Shown: positions 47,009 to 56,195 of the stretch, piece by piece
Layout: every line of letters starts with the position of its first letter
Numbering within the stretch: position 1 is the first letter of the stretch
Assembly: GCF_024753255.1 (NCBI RefSeq)
Contig: NZ_JANUHA010000006.1
Span: forward strand, 186,001 to 250,000
Origin: Massilia agri
Lineage (GTDB): Bacteria > Pseudomonadota > Gammaproteobacteria > Burkholderiales > Burkholderiaceae_D
Length of the DNA stretch: 64,000 nucleotides
Reading direction: 5' to 3'
Made by a program: the position numbers and the translations under genes
Notes under the pieces: model-generated
What the model saw: only the letters and a program-made list of their open reading frames with translations
Databases searched by the model: none
What the model was told of the DNA's origin: nothing

Positions 47009-47500
47009 TCAGATGACTTCGACCTTCTCGATGACGACCGGGTCGACCGGCACGTCCGAGTGCATGCCGCTGCGGGTGGTCTTCACGCCGTTGATCTGGT
47101 CGACGATGTCCTGGCCTTCGGTGACCTTGCCGAACACGGCATAGCCCCAGCCGTCCTGGCCCGGATAGTTCAGGAAGGCGTTGTCCTTGGTGTTGATGAA
47201 GAACTGTGCCGACGCCGAGTGCGGCGCCGAGGTGCGGGCCATGGCGATGGTGTACTTGTCGTTCTTCAGGCCGTTCTTGGCTTCGTTCTCGACGGTCGCG
47301 TCGGTCGGCTTTTGCTTCATGCCCGGTTCGAAGCCGCCGCCCTGGATCATGAAGTCCTTGATCACGCGGTGGAAGATGGTGTTGCTGAAGTGACCCTTGT
47401 TGACGTAGTCGATAAAGTTGGCAACGGTCTTCGGCGCCTTGTCGGCGTCCAGTTCGACGGTGATGTTGCCCATATTGGTGGTCATGCGTACGCTGGTCAT
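47009..47500 (-). CDS. ppiB: Cytoplasmic peptidyl-prolyl isomerase (cyclophilin)
   Basis: A 163-residue cyclophilin without signal peptide. Active-site residues are present: FHRVIKDFMIQGGG (Arg and Phe), SASAQFFIN and the W/Y site DGWGYAVFGKV. It catalyses cis-trans isomerisation of prolyl bonds. It is preceded by a second, secreted cyclophilin gene (47551-48210) and followed by lpxH, the usual order in betaproteobacteria. Confidence 0.95.
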   Translation of the reverse strand: MTSVRMTTNMGNITVELDADKAPKTVANFIDYVNKGHFSNTIFHRVIKDFMIQGGGFEPGMKQKPTDATVENEAKNGLKNDKYTIAMARTSAPHSASAQFFINTKDNAFLNYPGQDGWGYAVFGKVTEGQDIVDQINGVKTTRSGMHSDVPVDPVVIEKVEVI

Positions 47501-47550
47501 CTGGTGTCCTGTTCTAAGGTGTTATTGAAGGATGCAAGATTGCACATCCG

Positions 47551-48210
47551 CTATTTTACAAGCTTGTCGCCCTTGAGCACGGTAACGGACTTAATGAAGA
47601 TCGGCACCACCGGCACGTTCTGCATGCCGCGCACGTCGTCCACCACCACACCCTTGATCTTGTCCACGACTTCCTGGCCCTTCACGACCTTGCCGAACAC
47701 GGTGTAGCCGGAACCCTGGTAGTTCGGATAGTCGATGCCCGAGTTGTCGGCCACGTTGATGAAGAATTGCGAGGTGGCCGAGTCCGGGTGGTCTTCGCGC
47801 GCCATCGAGATCGTGTATGGCTGGTTCGACAGGCCGTTGTTGGATTCGTTCTTGACCGGCTTGTTGGTCTTGCGGCCCTCGAACTTCTCGTTCATGCCGC
47901 CGGCCTGGATCATGAAGCCGTCGATCACGCGGTGGAAAATCGTGCCCTTGTAAAAGCCCTGCTTGACGTACTGCATGAAGTTGGCAACCGTCCTGGGCGC
48001 GCGCTCCTCGTCGAGCTGGAGGACGATCTCGCCCATGGTGGTCTTCATCGACACCTGCGGACCCTTGACGACGGGCGCGGCCGGGGCTGCGTCAAGGGTG
48101 GGTGCGGCCTGCGGCTCGGCCTGCTGCGCCAGGGCGGCGCCGGACAGCAGCAGGGCGCCTGCGCCCAGGGTCAGGCCCTTGATCAGTGTACGGCGGAAGG
48201 AAATGGTCAT
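47551..48210 (-). CDS. ppiA: Periplasmic peptidyl-prolyl isomerase (cyclophilin)
   Basis: A 219-residue cyclophilin with a twin-part N-terminus: a signal peptide (RRTLIKGLTLGAGALLLSGA, cut after ALA) and an Ala/Pro-rich linker, then the catalytic domain (VSMKTTMGEIVLQL, FHRVIDGFMIQAGG, SATSQFFINV, YTVFGKVVKG). The ATG at 48210 has AGGAAAT-like upstream bases but an ideal signal sequence follows it. Together with ppiB it is a tandem pair for the two compartments. Confidence 0.93.
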   Translation of the reverse strand: MTISFRRTLIKGLTLGAGALLLSGAALAQQAEPQAAPTLDAAPAAPVVKGPQVSMKTTMGEIVLQLDEERAPRTVANFMQYVKQGFYKGTIFHRVIDGFMIQAGGMNEKFEGRKTNKPVKNESNNGLSNQPYTISMAREDHPDSATSQFFINVADNSGIDYPNYQGSGYTVFGKVVKGQEVVDKIKGVVVDDVRGMQNVPVVPIFIKSVTVLKGDKLVK

Positions 48211-48420
48211 TCTGGATGCTCTCCTCTGATGGACCCCGGTCAAGGCGGTGTCAAGTCTTTTCCCGAAAAATAAAGCTGAACCATATGCGGCCAGCCGGGA
48301 TTTTAACAATGCTATACTTTGCGCAGAACGTCCCATTCTATCAAAGAAGAACAACACCCGAGGGTTCAGACGATCCCGACGCTGGCGCGTCCCTGTCCTC
48401 ACCCTCACCAGAACCTACCC

Positions 48421-49806
48421 ATGAGCCAACTGAAGATCTATAACACGCTCGCGCGTGATAAGCAGGTATTTGTCCCGATGGAAGCCGGCAAGGTCGGCAT
48501 GTATGTGTGCGGCATGACCGTCTACGACTTCGTGCACGTCGGGCACGCGCGGATGATGATGGCCTTCGACGTCATCTATCGCTGGCTCATGGCCTCGGGC
48601 TACGAGGTGAAGTACGTCCGCAACATCACTGACATCGATGACAAGATCATCCGCCGCGCCGTGGAAAACGGCGAGACCATCGGCCAGCTGGTGGAGCGCA
48701 ACCTCAAGTACCAGAACGAAGACATCGCCGCGCTGAACATGCTGCCTCCGACCCTGGAGCCGCGCGCGACCGAGCACGTGCCGCAGATGCTGTCGATCAT
48801 CGAGCAGCTCGAGTCGAAGGGCCTTGCCTACAGGAGCGAGGATGGTGACGTCAACTACGCCGTGCGCGGCTTCGAAGGCTACGGCAAGCTCTCCGGCAAG
48901 TCGCTGGACGACCTGCGCGCCGGCGAGCGCGTGGATGTGAGCAGCGGCAAGCGCGATCCGCTCGACTTCGTGCTGTGGAAGGCCGCCAAGGAGTCCGAGC
49001 CGGTCGAGGCGAAGTGGGATTCGAAGTGGGGCAAGGGCCGTCCGGGCTGGCACATCGAGTGCTCGGCCATGTCCTGCGCCACCCTCGGCGAACATTTCGA
49101 CATCCACGGCGGGGGTGCGGATCTCCAGTTCCCGCACCACGAGAACGAGATCGCCCAGTCCGAAGGCGCCTTCGGCGGCAATATGGTGAACTACTGGATC
49201 CACAACGGCTTCGTGCGCGTGGACAACGAGAAGATGTCCAAGTCCCTGGGCAACTTCTTCACCATCCGCGACGTGCTCAAGAAGTACGACGCCGAAGTCA
49301 TCCGCTTCTTCATCCTGCGCGCCCACTACCGCAGCCCGCTGAATTATTCGGACGCCCACATCGACGACGCCAAGGGCGCTTTGACCCGCCTGTACACGGC
49401 GCTGGCGACCGTCGACATCGACGCCGAGACGCCAGCGGTCGACTGGGACGAGGAACACGCCCTGCGCTTCCGCGAAGCGATGGACGACGATTTCAATACG
49501 CCGCTGGCCGTGGCCGAGCTGTTCGACCTGGCTAGCGAGGTGAATCGCAGCAAATCGCTCGATGCAGCCCGCCAGCTGAAAGCGCTGGCCGGCGTGCTGG
49601 GCCTGCTCGAACGCGCGCCGCAAGCCTATCTGCAGGGCGGTAGCGAAGGCGGCGACGCCAGTATTGACGACGCCATCGCGCGCCGCGCCGCTGCCAAGAA
49701 GGCCCGTAACTTTGCCGAAGCGGACGCCATCCGCGCCGAACTGACTGCCGCCGGGATCATCCTGGAAGACAAGCCGGACGGAACGACGACCTGGCGCCGC
49801 GCATAA
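48421..49806 (+). CDS. cysS: Cysteinyl-tRNA synthetase
   Basis: A 461-residue class I synthetase: zinc ligand and HIGH-type region ([20 protein letters not shown], with HVGHA), the insert HIECSAM, and the KMSKS motif in [12 protein letters not shown] (about residue 270). The C-terminal DALR-like helical domain ends [17 protein letters not shown]. The start follows closely from alignment to the family. The TAA stop overlaps the next ATG by one base (TAATG). Confidence 0.97.
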   Translation: MSQLKIYNTLARDKQVFVPMEAGKVGMYVCGMTVYDFVHVGHARMMMAFDVIYRWLMASGYEVKYVRNITDIDDKIIRRAVENGETIGQLVERNLKYQNEDIAALNMLPPTLEPRATEHVPQMLSIIEQLESKGLAYRSEDGDVNYAVRGFEGYGKLSGKSLDDLRAGERVDVSSGKRDPLDFVLWKAAKESEPVEAKWDSKWGKGRPGWHIECSAMSCATLGEHFDIHGGGADLQFPHHENEIAQSEGAFGGNMVNYWIHNGFVRVDNEKMSKSLGNFFTIRDVLKKYDAEVIRFFILRAHYRSPLNYSDAHIDDAKGALTRLYTALATVDIDAETPAVDWDEEHALRFREAMDDDFNTPLAVAELFDLASEVNRSKSLDAARQLKALAGVLGLLERAPQAYLQGGSEGGDASIDDAIARRAAAKKARNFAEADAIRAELTAAGIILEDKPDGTTTWRRA

Positions 49807-50456
49807 TGGCCGCGCACAAGGACAGGGACACGGCCGCCGTGCCGGAGCTGACCGTCCCCGCCTACTGGGCGGAGGCGAAGGCCGCGCTGATGGAGCGCGA
49901 CCGCATCATGAACAAGCTCATCCCGCAGATCGGCGACCTGCACCTGCGCGGCCAACCTGATCCTTTCACGACCCTGGCGCGCTCGATCGTGGGCCAGCAG
50001 GTGACCCCGAAGGCCGCCGACGCGGCCTGGGCCAAGCTTCTGGCAATCTGCCCGAAGCTGTCGCCCGCACAAGTGATGAAAGCCGGCGCAGGCGAGCTGG
50101 CCGGTTGCGGCCTGTCCAAGCGCAAGACCGAATACATCCTGGATCTCGCCGACCATTTCAAGGCAAAACGTGTCCATGCCGACCTGTGGTCGCAGATGGA
50201 CGACGAGGCCGTCATCGCCGAACTGGTCCAGATCCGCGGCATCAGCCGCTGGACAGCGGAGATGTTTTTGATATTTAATCTGCTCCGGCCGAACGTGCTG
50301 CCGCTCGACGACCCCGGCCTGATCCAGGGCATCAGCCAGAATTATTTCTCGGGGGAACCTGTTTCCCGCAGCGATGCGCGCGAGGTGGCGGCCAACTGGG
50401 AACCCTGGCGTACGGTGGCAACCTGGTACCTGTGGCGCAGCCTCGACCCAGTATAA
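49806..50456 (+). CDS. DNA-3-methyladenine glycosylase (AlkA/HhH-GPD family)
   Basis: A 216-residue base-excision glycosylase: FTTLARSIVGQQVTPKAADAAW, the helix-hairpin-helix LVQIRGISRWTAEMFLIF, and the catalytic Asp region LPLDDPGLIQGI. It lacks the N-terminal TATA-like domain of E. coli AlkA, so it is the short type. It overlaps the cysS stop by one base and is probably translationally coupled. It ends 121 bases before accA. Confidence 0.9.
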   Translation: MAAHKDRDTAAVPELTVPAYWAEAKAALMERDRIMNKLIPQIGDLHLRGQPDPFTTLARSIVGQQVTPKAADAAWAKLLAICPKLSPAQVMKAGAGELAGCGLSKRKTEYILDLADHFKAKRVHADLWSQMDDEAVIAELVQIRGISRWTAEMFLIFNLLRPNVLPLDDPGLIQGISQNYFSGEPVSRSDAREVAANWEPWRTVATWYLWRSLDPV

Positions 50457-50577
50457 ACCAGTAGATAAGCCCCATGTCGGCGTCCCGACCCGCCAAGGGT
50501 ACGGTAGAATACGCCCCAAAATCAGTCCACTGCCGCGCGAACGGAACGTTGCGGCCACGAAATAATCCGGAGGTACA

Positions 50578-51555
50578 ATGACTAAAACAACTTTCCTCAA
50601 TTTTGAGCAGCCGGTCGCCGAGCTCGAGTCCAAGATTGAAGAGCTGCGCTTCGTGCAGGACGATTCCGCCGTCGACATCTCCGAAGAGATCGACCGCCTG
50701 GCCAAGAAGAGCCAGCAACTGACCAAGGACATCTACGCCAAGCTGACCCCGTGGCAAGTGTCGCAGATCGCACGTCACCCCCAGCGTCCCTACACGATGG
50801 ACTACGTGAACGCGATCTTCACCGACTTCCACGAGCTCCATGGCGACCGCACCTTCGCCGACGACCAGTCGATCATCGGTGGCCTGGCCCGTTTCAACGG
50901 TCAGCCTTGCATGGTCATCGGCCACCAGAAGGGCCGCGACACCAAAGAGCGCGCGATGCGCAACTTCGGCATGCCCAAGCCCGAAGGCTACCGCAAGGCC
51001 ATGCGCCTGATGAAGCTGGCGGAAAAATTCGGCCTGCCGATCTTCACTTTTGTGGATACCCCTGGAGCGTTCCCGGGCATCGACGCGGAGGAGCGCGGCC
51101 AGTCCGAAGCGATCGGCCATAACCTCTACGTCATGGCCGAGCTGAAAGTGCCGCTGATCGCCACCATCATCGGCGAAGGCGGCTCGGGCGGCGCACTCGC
51201 CATCGCCGTCGGCGACGCGGTGCTGATGCTGCAATACGCGACCTACTCGGTGATCTCGCCCGAAGGCTGCGCCTCGATCCTGTGGAAGACCTCCGAGCGC
51301 GCCGCCGACGCGGCCGACGCCCTGGGCCTGACCGCCCACCGCCTGAAAGCCATCGGCCTGATCGACAAGATCGTCAACGAGCCGCTGGGCGGCGCCCACC
51401 GCGATCCGAAGCAGATGGCCCAGCTCCTCAAGCGCGCACTGGCCGACACCCTGCGCCAGTTCCAGGGCATGAAGACCAAGGAACTGCTGGACGCCCGTCA
51501 CGCCAAGCTGATGGCCTATGGCAAGTTCAAGGAAACCCTGCCGCGCGAAGAGTGA
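50578..51555 (+). CDS. accA: Acetyl-CoA carboxylase carboxyltransferase subunit alpha
   Basis: Transfers carboxyl from carboxybiotin to acetyl-CoA with AccD, the committed step of fatty-acid synthesis. The 325-residue protein has [16 protein letters not shown] at the start, [15 protein letters not shown], and the crotonase-fold oxyanion loops [14 protein letters not shown] ([20 protein letters not shown]) and [17 protein letters not shown] lies ahead of the ATG and TAGAAT at 50515-50520 is a probable -10. tilS follows closely. Confidence 0.97.
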   Translation: MTKTTFLNFEQPVAELESKIEELRFVQDDSAVDISEEIDRLAKKSQQLTKDIYAKLTPWQVSQIARHPQRPYTMDYVNAIFTDFHELHGDRTFADDQSIIGGLARFNGQPCMVIGHQKGRDTKERAMRNFGMPKPEGYRKAMRLMKLAEKFGLPIFTFVDTPGAFPGIDAEERGQSEAIGHNLYVMAELKVPLIATIIGEGGSGGALAIAVGDAVLMLQYATYSVISPEGCASILWKTSERAADAADALGLTAHRLKAIGLIDKIVNEPLGGAHRDPKQMAQLLKRALADTLRQFQGMKTKELLDARHAKLMAYGKFKETLPREE

Positions 51556-51565
51556 GTCGCGCAGC

Positions 51566-52954
51566 TTGAAGCTTTCCACTTTCGCGCAGGCCATGCTTGG
51601 CCTGCGCGCCGCGTATTCCCCCACCTCCATTGCCGTCGCCCTCAGCGGCGGTCTCGATTCGATGGCGCTGCTGCGCCTCGCCCGCGACTGGGCGGCGGAG
51701 CAGGGCGTCGCCCTTTACGCCTTCCACGTCCACCACGGCCTGAGCGGGAACGCGGATGCCTGGCTGGCGCATTGCGCCGCTGCCTCTGCTTCCCTCGGCA
51801 TTGCCTTTGACCATCGCCGCGTGGCGGTAAAAAAGGGCAAGTCGGGCATCGAGGCGGCGGCCCGCAAGCTGCGCTATGCGGCGCTGGGCGAGATGTGCCG
51901 CGCCCATGGCGCGAACCTGCTGCTGACGGCTCACCATCTCGACGACCAGGCCGAAACCGTCCTGTTGCAGCTGCTGCGTGGCGCCGGGCCGGCCGGCCTG
52001 TCCGGCATGGACGCCGCCAACCGCGCGCCCGGCCTGCTGGGTGACCCGGACCTCGTCATGGCGCGGCCCCTGCTCGGCGTAGCGCGGCAGGAGCTGGAAG
52101 CCTATGCGCGGGAGCAGGGCATCGGCTGGGTCGAGGACGAGTCGAACCAGGATCCGCGCCATGCCCGCAATGCGCTGCGCCACACCGTCATGCCGGCGCT
52201 CGCAAGCAGCTTTCCCGGTTTCCAGCAGCGCATCGCCCGCAGCGCCGTCCATGCCGCCTCGAGCCAGTGCCTGCTGGACGAGCTGGCCGCCCAGGACCTC
52301 GCCGCCTGCCTCGACGGCGACGCGGTCGACCTGGCCCGCCTGCAGCTGCTCAGCCGCGAGCGCGCCGACAATCTGCTGCGCCACCTGTTTGCCGAACGCG
52401 GCCTGGCCATGCCGTCGACCGCCTGGCTGGGCGAGATGGTGGCCCAGCTGTTCTCGGCGCGCGAAGACGCGCAGCTGAAGGTCACCCATCCTGCCTGCCA
52501 CATCCGCCGCCATCGCGGCAAGCTTTACATTACGCCGCGCCTGCCGGATCTCGCAGGCATGCGCGATCCGGACGACGCCGGTGTGCTGGATAAGCCCGGT
52601 CAATCCTTCCGCTGGAAGGGTGAGCCGAGCATCGCGTTCCCGGCCTATGGCGGCGTGCTGCATTTTCATGCCGCCGACACCGGATTCGACCCTGCCTGGT
52701 TGCGTAACCAGGAGTTGATCATCGACTTCCGCAAGGGCGGCGAGCGCCTGAAGCCGGCAGCCAACCGTCCGACGCGCTCGCTCAAGCAGCATTACCAGGC
52801 GCTGGGCGTGCCGAGCTGGGAGCGCGAGCGGGCGCCGGTCGTGAGCACCGATCGTTCCCTGCTGTTCGCCGCCGGGATCGGCATGGATTGCCAGTTTCTG
52901 GGGGCGGGGCAGGGGGATCGCATCGCCCTGCGCTGGGCGCCGCAGGCGGAATAG
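51566..52954 (+). CDS. tilS: tRNA(Ile)-lysidine synthase
   Basis: Modifies C34 of tRNA-Ile(CAU) to lysidine. The PP-loop ATP motif is SGGLDSMALL (about residue 28), followed by HVHHGLSGNADAW and TAHHLDDQAETVLLQLLRGA; the C-terminal TilS domain is seen in LIIDFRKGGERLKPA and PTRSLKQHYQ. The frame is open from inside accA. The TTG at 51566 gives about 462 residues and a family-like N-terminus (KLSTFAQAML); an ATG at 51590 is the alternative. The start remains uncertain. Confidence 0.93.
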   Translation: MKLSTFAQAMLGLRAAYSPTSIAVALSGGLDSMALLRLARDWAAEQGVALYAFHVHHGLSGNADAWLAHCAAASASLGIAFDHRRVAVKKGKSGIEAAARKLRYAALGEMCRAHGANLLLTAHHLDDQAETVLLQLLRGAGPAGLSGMDAANRAPGLLGDPDLVMARPLLGVARQELEAYAREQGIGWVEDESNQDPRHARNALRHTVMPALASSFPGFQQRIARSAVHAASSQCLLDELAAQDLAACLDGDAVDLARLQLLSRERADNLLRHLFAERGLAMPSTAWLGEMVAQLFSAREDAQLKVTHPACHIRRHRGKLYITPRLPDLAGMRDPDDAGVLDKPGQSFRWKGEPSIAFPAYGGVLHFHAADTGFDPAWLRNQELIIDFRKGGERLKPAANRPTRSLKQHYQALGVPSWERERAPVVSTDRSLLFAAGIGMDCQFLGAGQGDRIALRWAPQAE

Positions 52955-52967
52955 TGGCCCATAGTTT

Positions 52968-53013
52968 CTATACGAAAAAGGTATTACTTTATTTTCTTTT
53001 CGTATAGCTTTTT
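52968..53013 (+). terminator. AT-rich hairpin after tilS, probable terminator
   Basis: CTATACGAAAAAG (52968-52980) pairs with CTTTTCGTATAG (52996-53007) with one bulged A; CTTTTTC follows. The stem has little GC, so it may act more as an mRNA end or regulatory hairpin than as a strong terminator. Confidence 0.55.
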
Positions 53014-53025
53014 CTCCCCCGAGCC

Positions 53026-53055
53026 TTGTGATACTGCGCTGCAGCATGCTAAAGT
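53026..53055 (+). promoter_or_regulatory. Possible promoter of lysC
   Basis: TTGTGA (53026-53031), 18-base spacer, TAAAGT (53050-53055), 45 bases before the ATG. Both hexamers match four of six consensus bases. Confidence 0.4.
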
Positions 53056-53100
53056 AAGCATCCCCTTTTGATCTTTCAACAAGCTGGAACCCTTCCTGAT

Positions 53101-54348
53101 ATGGCTTTAATTGTCCACAAGTATGGCGGTACGTCGATGGGCTCGACGGACCGTATCAAGAATGTCGCGGCCCGAGTGGCGAAGTGGCATGACGCCGGCC
53201 ACCAGATCGTTGTGGTGCCGTCGGCGATGTCCGGCGAGACCAACCGCCTGATCGGCCTGGCCAAGGAAATCATGCCGCAACCGGACCCGCGCGAACTGGA
53301 CATGATCGCCTCCACCGGCGAGCAGGTGTCGGTGGGCCTCTTGGCGATGGCGCTGCTGGCGATCGGCAAGGACGCGGTCTCCTACACCGGCTGGCAGGCG
53401 GGCATCCGCACCGACTCCTCGTTCACCAAGGCGCGCATCCAGTCGATCGACGACACCCGCGTGCGCAATGACCTGAACCAGGGCAAGATCGTGATCATCA
53501 CGGGCTTCCAGGGCATGGACGAAGATGGCAACATCTCGACCCTGGGCCGCGGCGGTTCGGACACCTCGGCCGTGGCGATCGCCGCCGCGCTGAAGGCCGA
53601 CGAGTGCCTGATCTACACCGACGTCGACGGCGTCTACACGACCGACCCGCGCGTGGTGCACGAGGCGCGACGCCTGTCCAAGATCACTTTCGAGGAAATG
53701 CTGGAGCTGGCCTCGCTGGGTTCGAAGGTGCTGCAGACCCGCTCGGTCGAATTCGCAGGTAACTACCAGGTCCCGACGCGCGTGCTGTCGTCGCTGACCG
53801 ATCCCCTGATGCCGCTGGACGAGGAAGCGAAGTCCGGCACACTGATTTCGTTTGAGGAAGAAAGCAATATGGAACAAGCCGTCATCTCCGGTATCGCCTT
53901 TCATCGCGATGAAGCCAAGATCACCATCCTGGGCGTACCGGACAAGCCGGGCGTCGCCTTCCACATCCTGGGCCCGATCGCCGACGCGAACGTCGAAGTC
54001 GACATGATCATCCAGAACCAGTCGGTGGACGGCAAGACCGATTTCACCTTCACCGTCTCGCGCAACGACTACGCCAAGGCGATGAGCGTGCTGGAAGCCC
54101 AGCGCGAGTCCCTGGGCGCCGCCAAGGTGCTGGGCGATGCGAAGGTGTCGAAAGTGTCGGCCGTCGGCGTCGGCATGCGCAGCCACGTGGGCGTGGCCTC
54201 GCAGATGTTCCGCACCCTGTCGGAAGAGGGCATCAATATCATGATGATCTCGACCTCGGAGATCAAGATTTCCGTCCTCATCGACGAGAAATACATGGAA
54301 CTGGCCGTCCGTGCCCTGCACAAGGCTTTTAACCTCGAGCAAGCTTAA
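53101..54348 (+). CDS. lysC: Aspartate kinase
   Basis: First step of the lysine, methionine and threonine pathway. The 415-residue protein has the kinase motif VHKYGGTSMGS, the SAMSGETN loop, TGFQGMDEDGNISTLGRGGSDTSA and YTDVDGVYTTDPR, then two ACT domains from about residue 265 (ITILGVPDKPGVAFHI; VSAVGVGMRSHVGVA) for feedback inhibition. A second in-frame start (ATG 53869, residue 257, with GAGGAAG upstream) could make a separate ACT-domain subunit, as known for some aspartokinases. Confidence 0.97.
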   Translation: MALIVHKYGGTSMGSTDRIKNVAARVAKWHDAGHQIVVVPSAMSGETNRLIGLAKEIMPQPDPRELDMIASTGEQVSVGLLAMALLAIGKDAVSYTGWQAGIRTDSSFTKARIQSIDDTRVRNDLNQGKIVIITGFQGMDEDGNISTLGRGGSDTSAVAIAAALKADECLIYTDVDGVYTTDPRVVHEARRLSKITFEEMLELASLGSKVLQTRSVEFAGNYQVPTRVLSSLTDPLMPLDEEAKSGTLISFEEESNMEQAVISGIAFHRDEAKITILGVPDKPGVAFHILGPIADANVEVDMIIQNQSVDGKTDFTFTVSRNDYAKAMSVLEAQRESLGAAKVLGDAKVSKVSAVGVGMRSHVGVASQMFRTLSEEGINIMMISTSEIKISVLIDEKYMELAVRALHKAFNLEQA

Positions 54349-54448
54349 CAATTTTCAAAATTTTCGGGCGTGCGTCCTTGACGCAACGTGCACCAGCCCT
54401 TAAGATGCGTGCACTCAGCGCTGACTGACAAACAAGTCGGTACTGATT

Positions 54449-54541
54449 GGAGACGTGGCCGAGTGGCCGAAGGCACTTCCCTGCTAAGGAAGCATACGGC
54501 TTATACCCGTATCGTGGGTTCGAATCCCACCGTCTCCGCCA
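54449..54541 (+). tRNA. tRNA-Ser (anticodon GCT)
   Basis: Acceptor GGAGACG pairs with CGTCTCC; anticodon stem CTTCC/GGAAG around CTGCTAA gives GCT. The long class II variable arm (GCATACGGCTTATACCCGTATC) and the T arm GTGGGTTCGAATCCCAC are present; CCA encoded (54539-54541). Confidence 0.96.
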
Positions 54542-54554
54542 AGTTTTAAAGAAG

Positions 54555-54584
54555 AAGCCACCGCAAGGTGGCTTTTTCTTTTTT
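54555..54584 (+). terminator. Intrinsic terminator after tRNA-Ser
   Basis: AAGCCACC, loop GCAA, GGTGGCTT (54555-54574), then TTTCTTTTTT. Marks the boundary between the core block and the TadE/TadG cluster. Confidence 0.93.
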
Positions 54585-54629
54585 CCTTGAGGTCGCGCCA
54601 CGGCGCCGCTGTTTTACCGGGTGCGCTGG

Positions 54630-55109
54630 TCAATGCCCTGCGTAGCGCATCGTCACATCCGCAGTGAGCAGCAGCCCCTCGTCTCCAAAGAGCGGGTCGG
54701 TGATGAATCCGAAAATCTGATCGCGCACACGTATCTGAACGTTCATGCGGACATACGTCGGAACGCTCAAGCCGTTACAGGTAATTCCATCGCACTGGGC
54801 AGTAGGAGAGGCCCCTATCAAGCCGGGCCGGATTTCATCCAGTTCGGCGTTTGCGATAGCTCGAGCAATGGCCGCCACGCCCGGTTCCAAACCGCCTGTC
54901 GATCCTTGAATTTCCATCCTGGAAGCCTGGGAGAGAAAGCGGGCGCCATCATGCGCCGCTTTTTCGGCCACGCTGTAATACCAGAAGATCCGGGCCAGGA
55001 AGAGCGGCACGGCGAGGAACAGGATCAACACCGGCAGGATGATCGCTGCCTCGATGGCAACACTGCCCCGCTCGGCCTGCCGGTGTCGTCGAGAAAAAAG
55101 TGTCTTCAT
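54630..55109 (-). CDS. TadE-like pseudopilin/pilus assembly protein
   Basis: A 159-residue protein with the TadE hallmark: a short basic N-terminus, GSVAIEAAIILPVLILFLAVPLFL (Glu at position 5 of the hydrophobic helix, about residues 15-40), then a periplasmic domain with a Cys pair (QCDGITCNG). TadE proteins are anchored minor components of Flp/Tad pili. No Tad secretion ATPase, RcpA or Flp pilin is present in the window. Ribosome site AAGGCGAGA is weak. Confidence 0.82.
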   Translation of the reverse strand: MKTLFSRRHRQAERGSVAIEAAIILPVLILFLAVPLFLARIFWYYSVAEKAAHDGARFLSQASRMEIQGSTGGLEPGVAAIARAIANAELDEIRPGLIGASPTAQCDGITCNGLSVPTYVRMNVQIRVRDQIFGFITDPLFGDEGLLLTADVTMRYAGH

Positions 55110-55283
55110 GGATCTCGCCTTGATGCATGAGGTCTATTGATCAGCGCGCCCTTGCCCAGTCTAGGCGTCGATTCAACCGGTCAGTTGATCTTGCGCAGTT
55201 CAACCACGCTTCAGGGAGCGGACTGGAGCCTGCCTCCCCGCTAATCGCCACCCGCGCCTGGCTGCGTTCAATGGCGCCACAGC

Positions 55284-55928
55284 CTACGTGTTGTGCAGCA
55301 TGTCTGCTTCATTCCCGATTTTCTGCTCCGCCGCATGCCGTCGGATGGCCTGGGTAGGGCCGGGCTCGTATCGATCGAGGAGAACAAGCCGGAACCAGGC
55401 GAATACGGCTGATGTCCAGAGCATCCACACAATGGCTCCTAGAACGAGGGGATGCGGCAGCCGGTCAGTCACCGCGAGCCCGACAGTCATTCCTGCGCAA
55501 AGTAGCGATACGGGTGCGACGAGGCTCCGCCGGCAGAGCGCAATGCGGGACCAGGGGAAGAGGAAGGTAAGCAGGACATACGGGATGAATACCGTGATCC
55601 ATCCACTTCCCGCGGCTATGGCGCCAAGGTAGCCAAGACCTGCCAGGAATAATGAAGCGCGCAAATGAGGTGGATAGCCGGATTTTCCAATGACCTCTAC
55701 CAGGATCGCGCGCTCGTGAGCGGAAACCACTCGCCAGTGGACGGCAATCCGGCGGTACATCAGCACGATGGCGGTCGCGCCGACTGCTGCGCATGTGAGG
55801 GAAGAGAAAGGGTTGGACTCTGCAATGAACAGGATGCCGATCAGTAAAATCATGCCGAAGGAGATGCACACCAAGGCGCTGAAGCCAATATTGCATATCT
55901 GAAGATCCCGTTCGTGTTGCTCTCTCAT
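55284..55928 (-). CDS. Multi-pass membrane protein, unknown
   Basis: A 214-residue protein with about five membrane helices (VCISFGMILLIGILFIA, LTCAAVGATAIVLMY, FLAGLGYLGAIAAGSGW, VTDRLPHPLVLGAIVWMLW and others). AGGAGG precedes the ATG. The codon choice is less strongly GC-biased than in the neighbouring core genes, suggesting later acquisition together with the TadE/TadG genes. It is followed, 174 bases later, by the minus-strand TadE-like gene. No motif identified; the gap 55110-55283 shows nothing else. Confidence 0.75.
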   Translation of the reverse strand: MREQHERDLQICNIGFSALVCISFGMILLIGILFIAESNPFSSLTCAAVGATAIVLMYRRIAVHWRVVSAHERAILVEVIGKSGYPPHLRASLFLAGLGYLGAIAAGSGWITVFIPYVLLTFLFPWSRIALCRRSLVAPVSLLCAGMTVGLAVTDRLPHPLVLGAIVWMLWTSAVFAWFRLVLLDRYEPGPTQAIRRHAAEQKIGNEADMLHNT

Positions 55929-56122
55929 GCTGCGTCCTCCTCAAGATCAAAGGCTTTCCAGCAACAAAGATTGACAAGATTTTGTTCGTCACCCTTGCTT
56001 TAGCTCATTTGCAGATCGATCGCTGTCGGCCCGAGAAGACCGACCCGACGTCTCCCGCCATTCCCATGTGGGAAACAGTGTCGGAGCCCGAGCGATATCC
56101 AAGTCAGATTGCGTGATGTCAA

Positions 56123-56150
56123 TTGATTGAAGCTAAGGGCTCACTAGACT
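56123..56150 (+). promoter_or_regulatory. Possible promoter of the TadG/TadE pair
   Basis: TTGATT (56123-56128), 16-base spacer, TAGACT (56145-56150), 45 bases before the ATG. The rest of the gap 55929-56195 between the divergent genes shows no gene. Confidence 0.35.
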
Positions 56151-56195
56151 TGCTGATAGGTGTTCGGAAGGCGTGGTGTTTCCGAAGGAGGCAGC

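Noticed and set aside
55127..55357. Plus-strand frame of about 76 codons between the TadE-like gene and the membrane protein
   Set aside because: No ribosome site, composition unlike protein, and it runs into the 3' end of the minus-strand gene.
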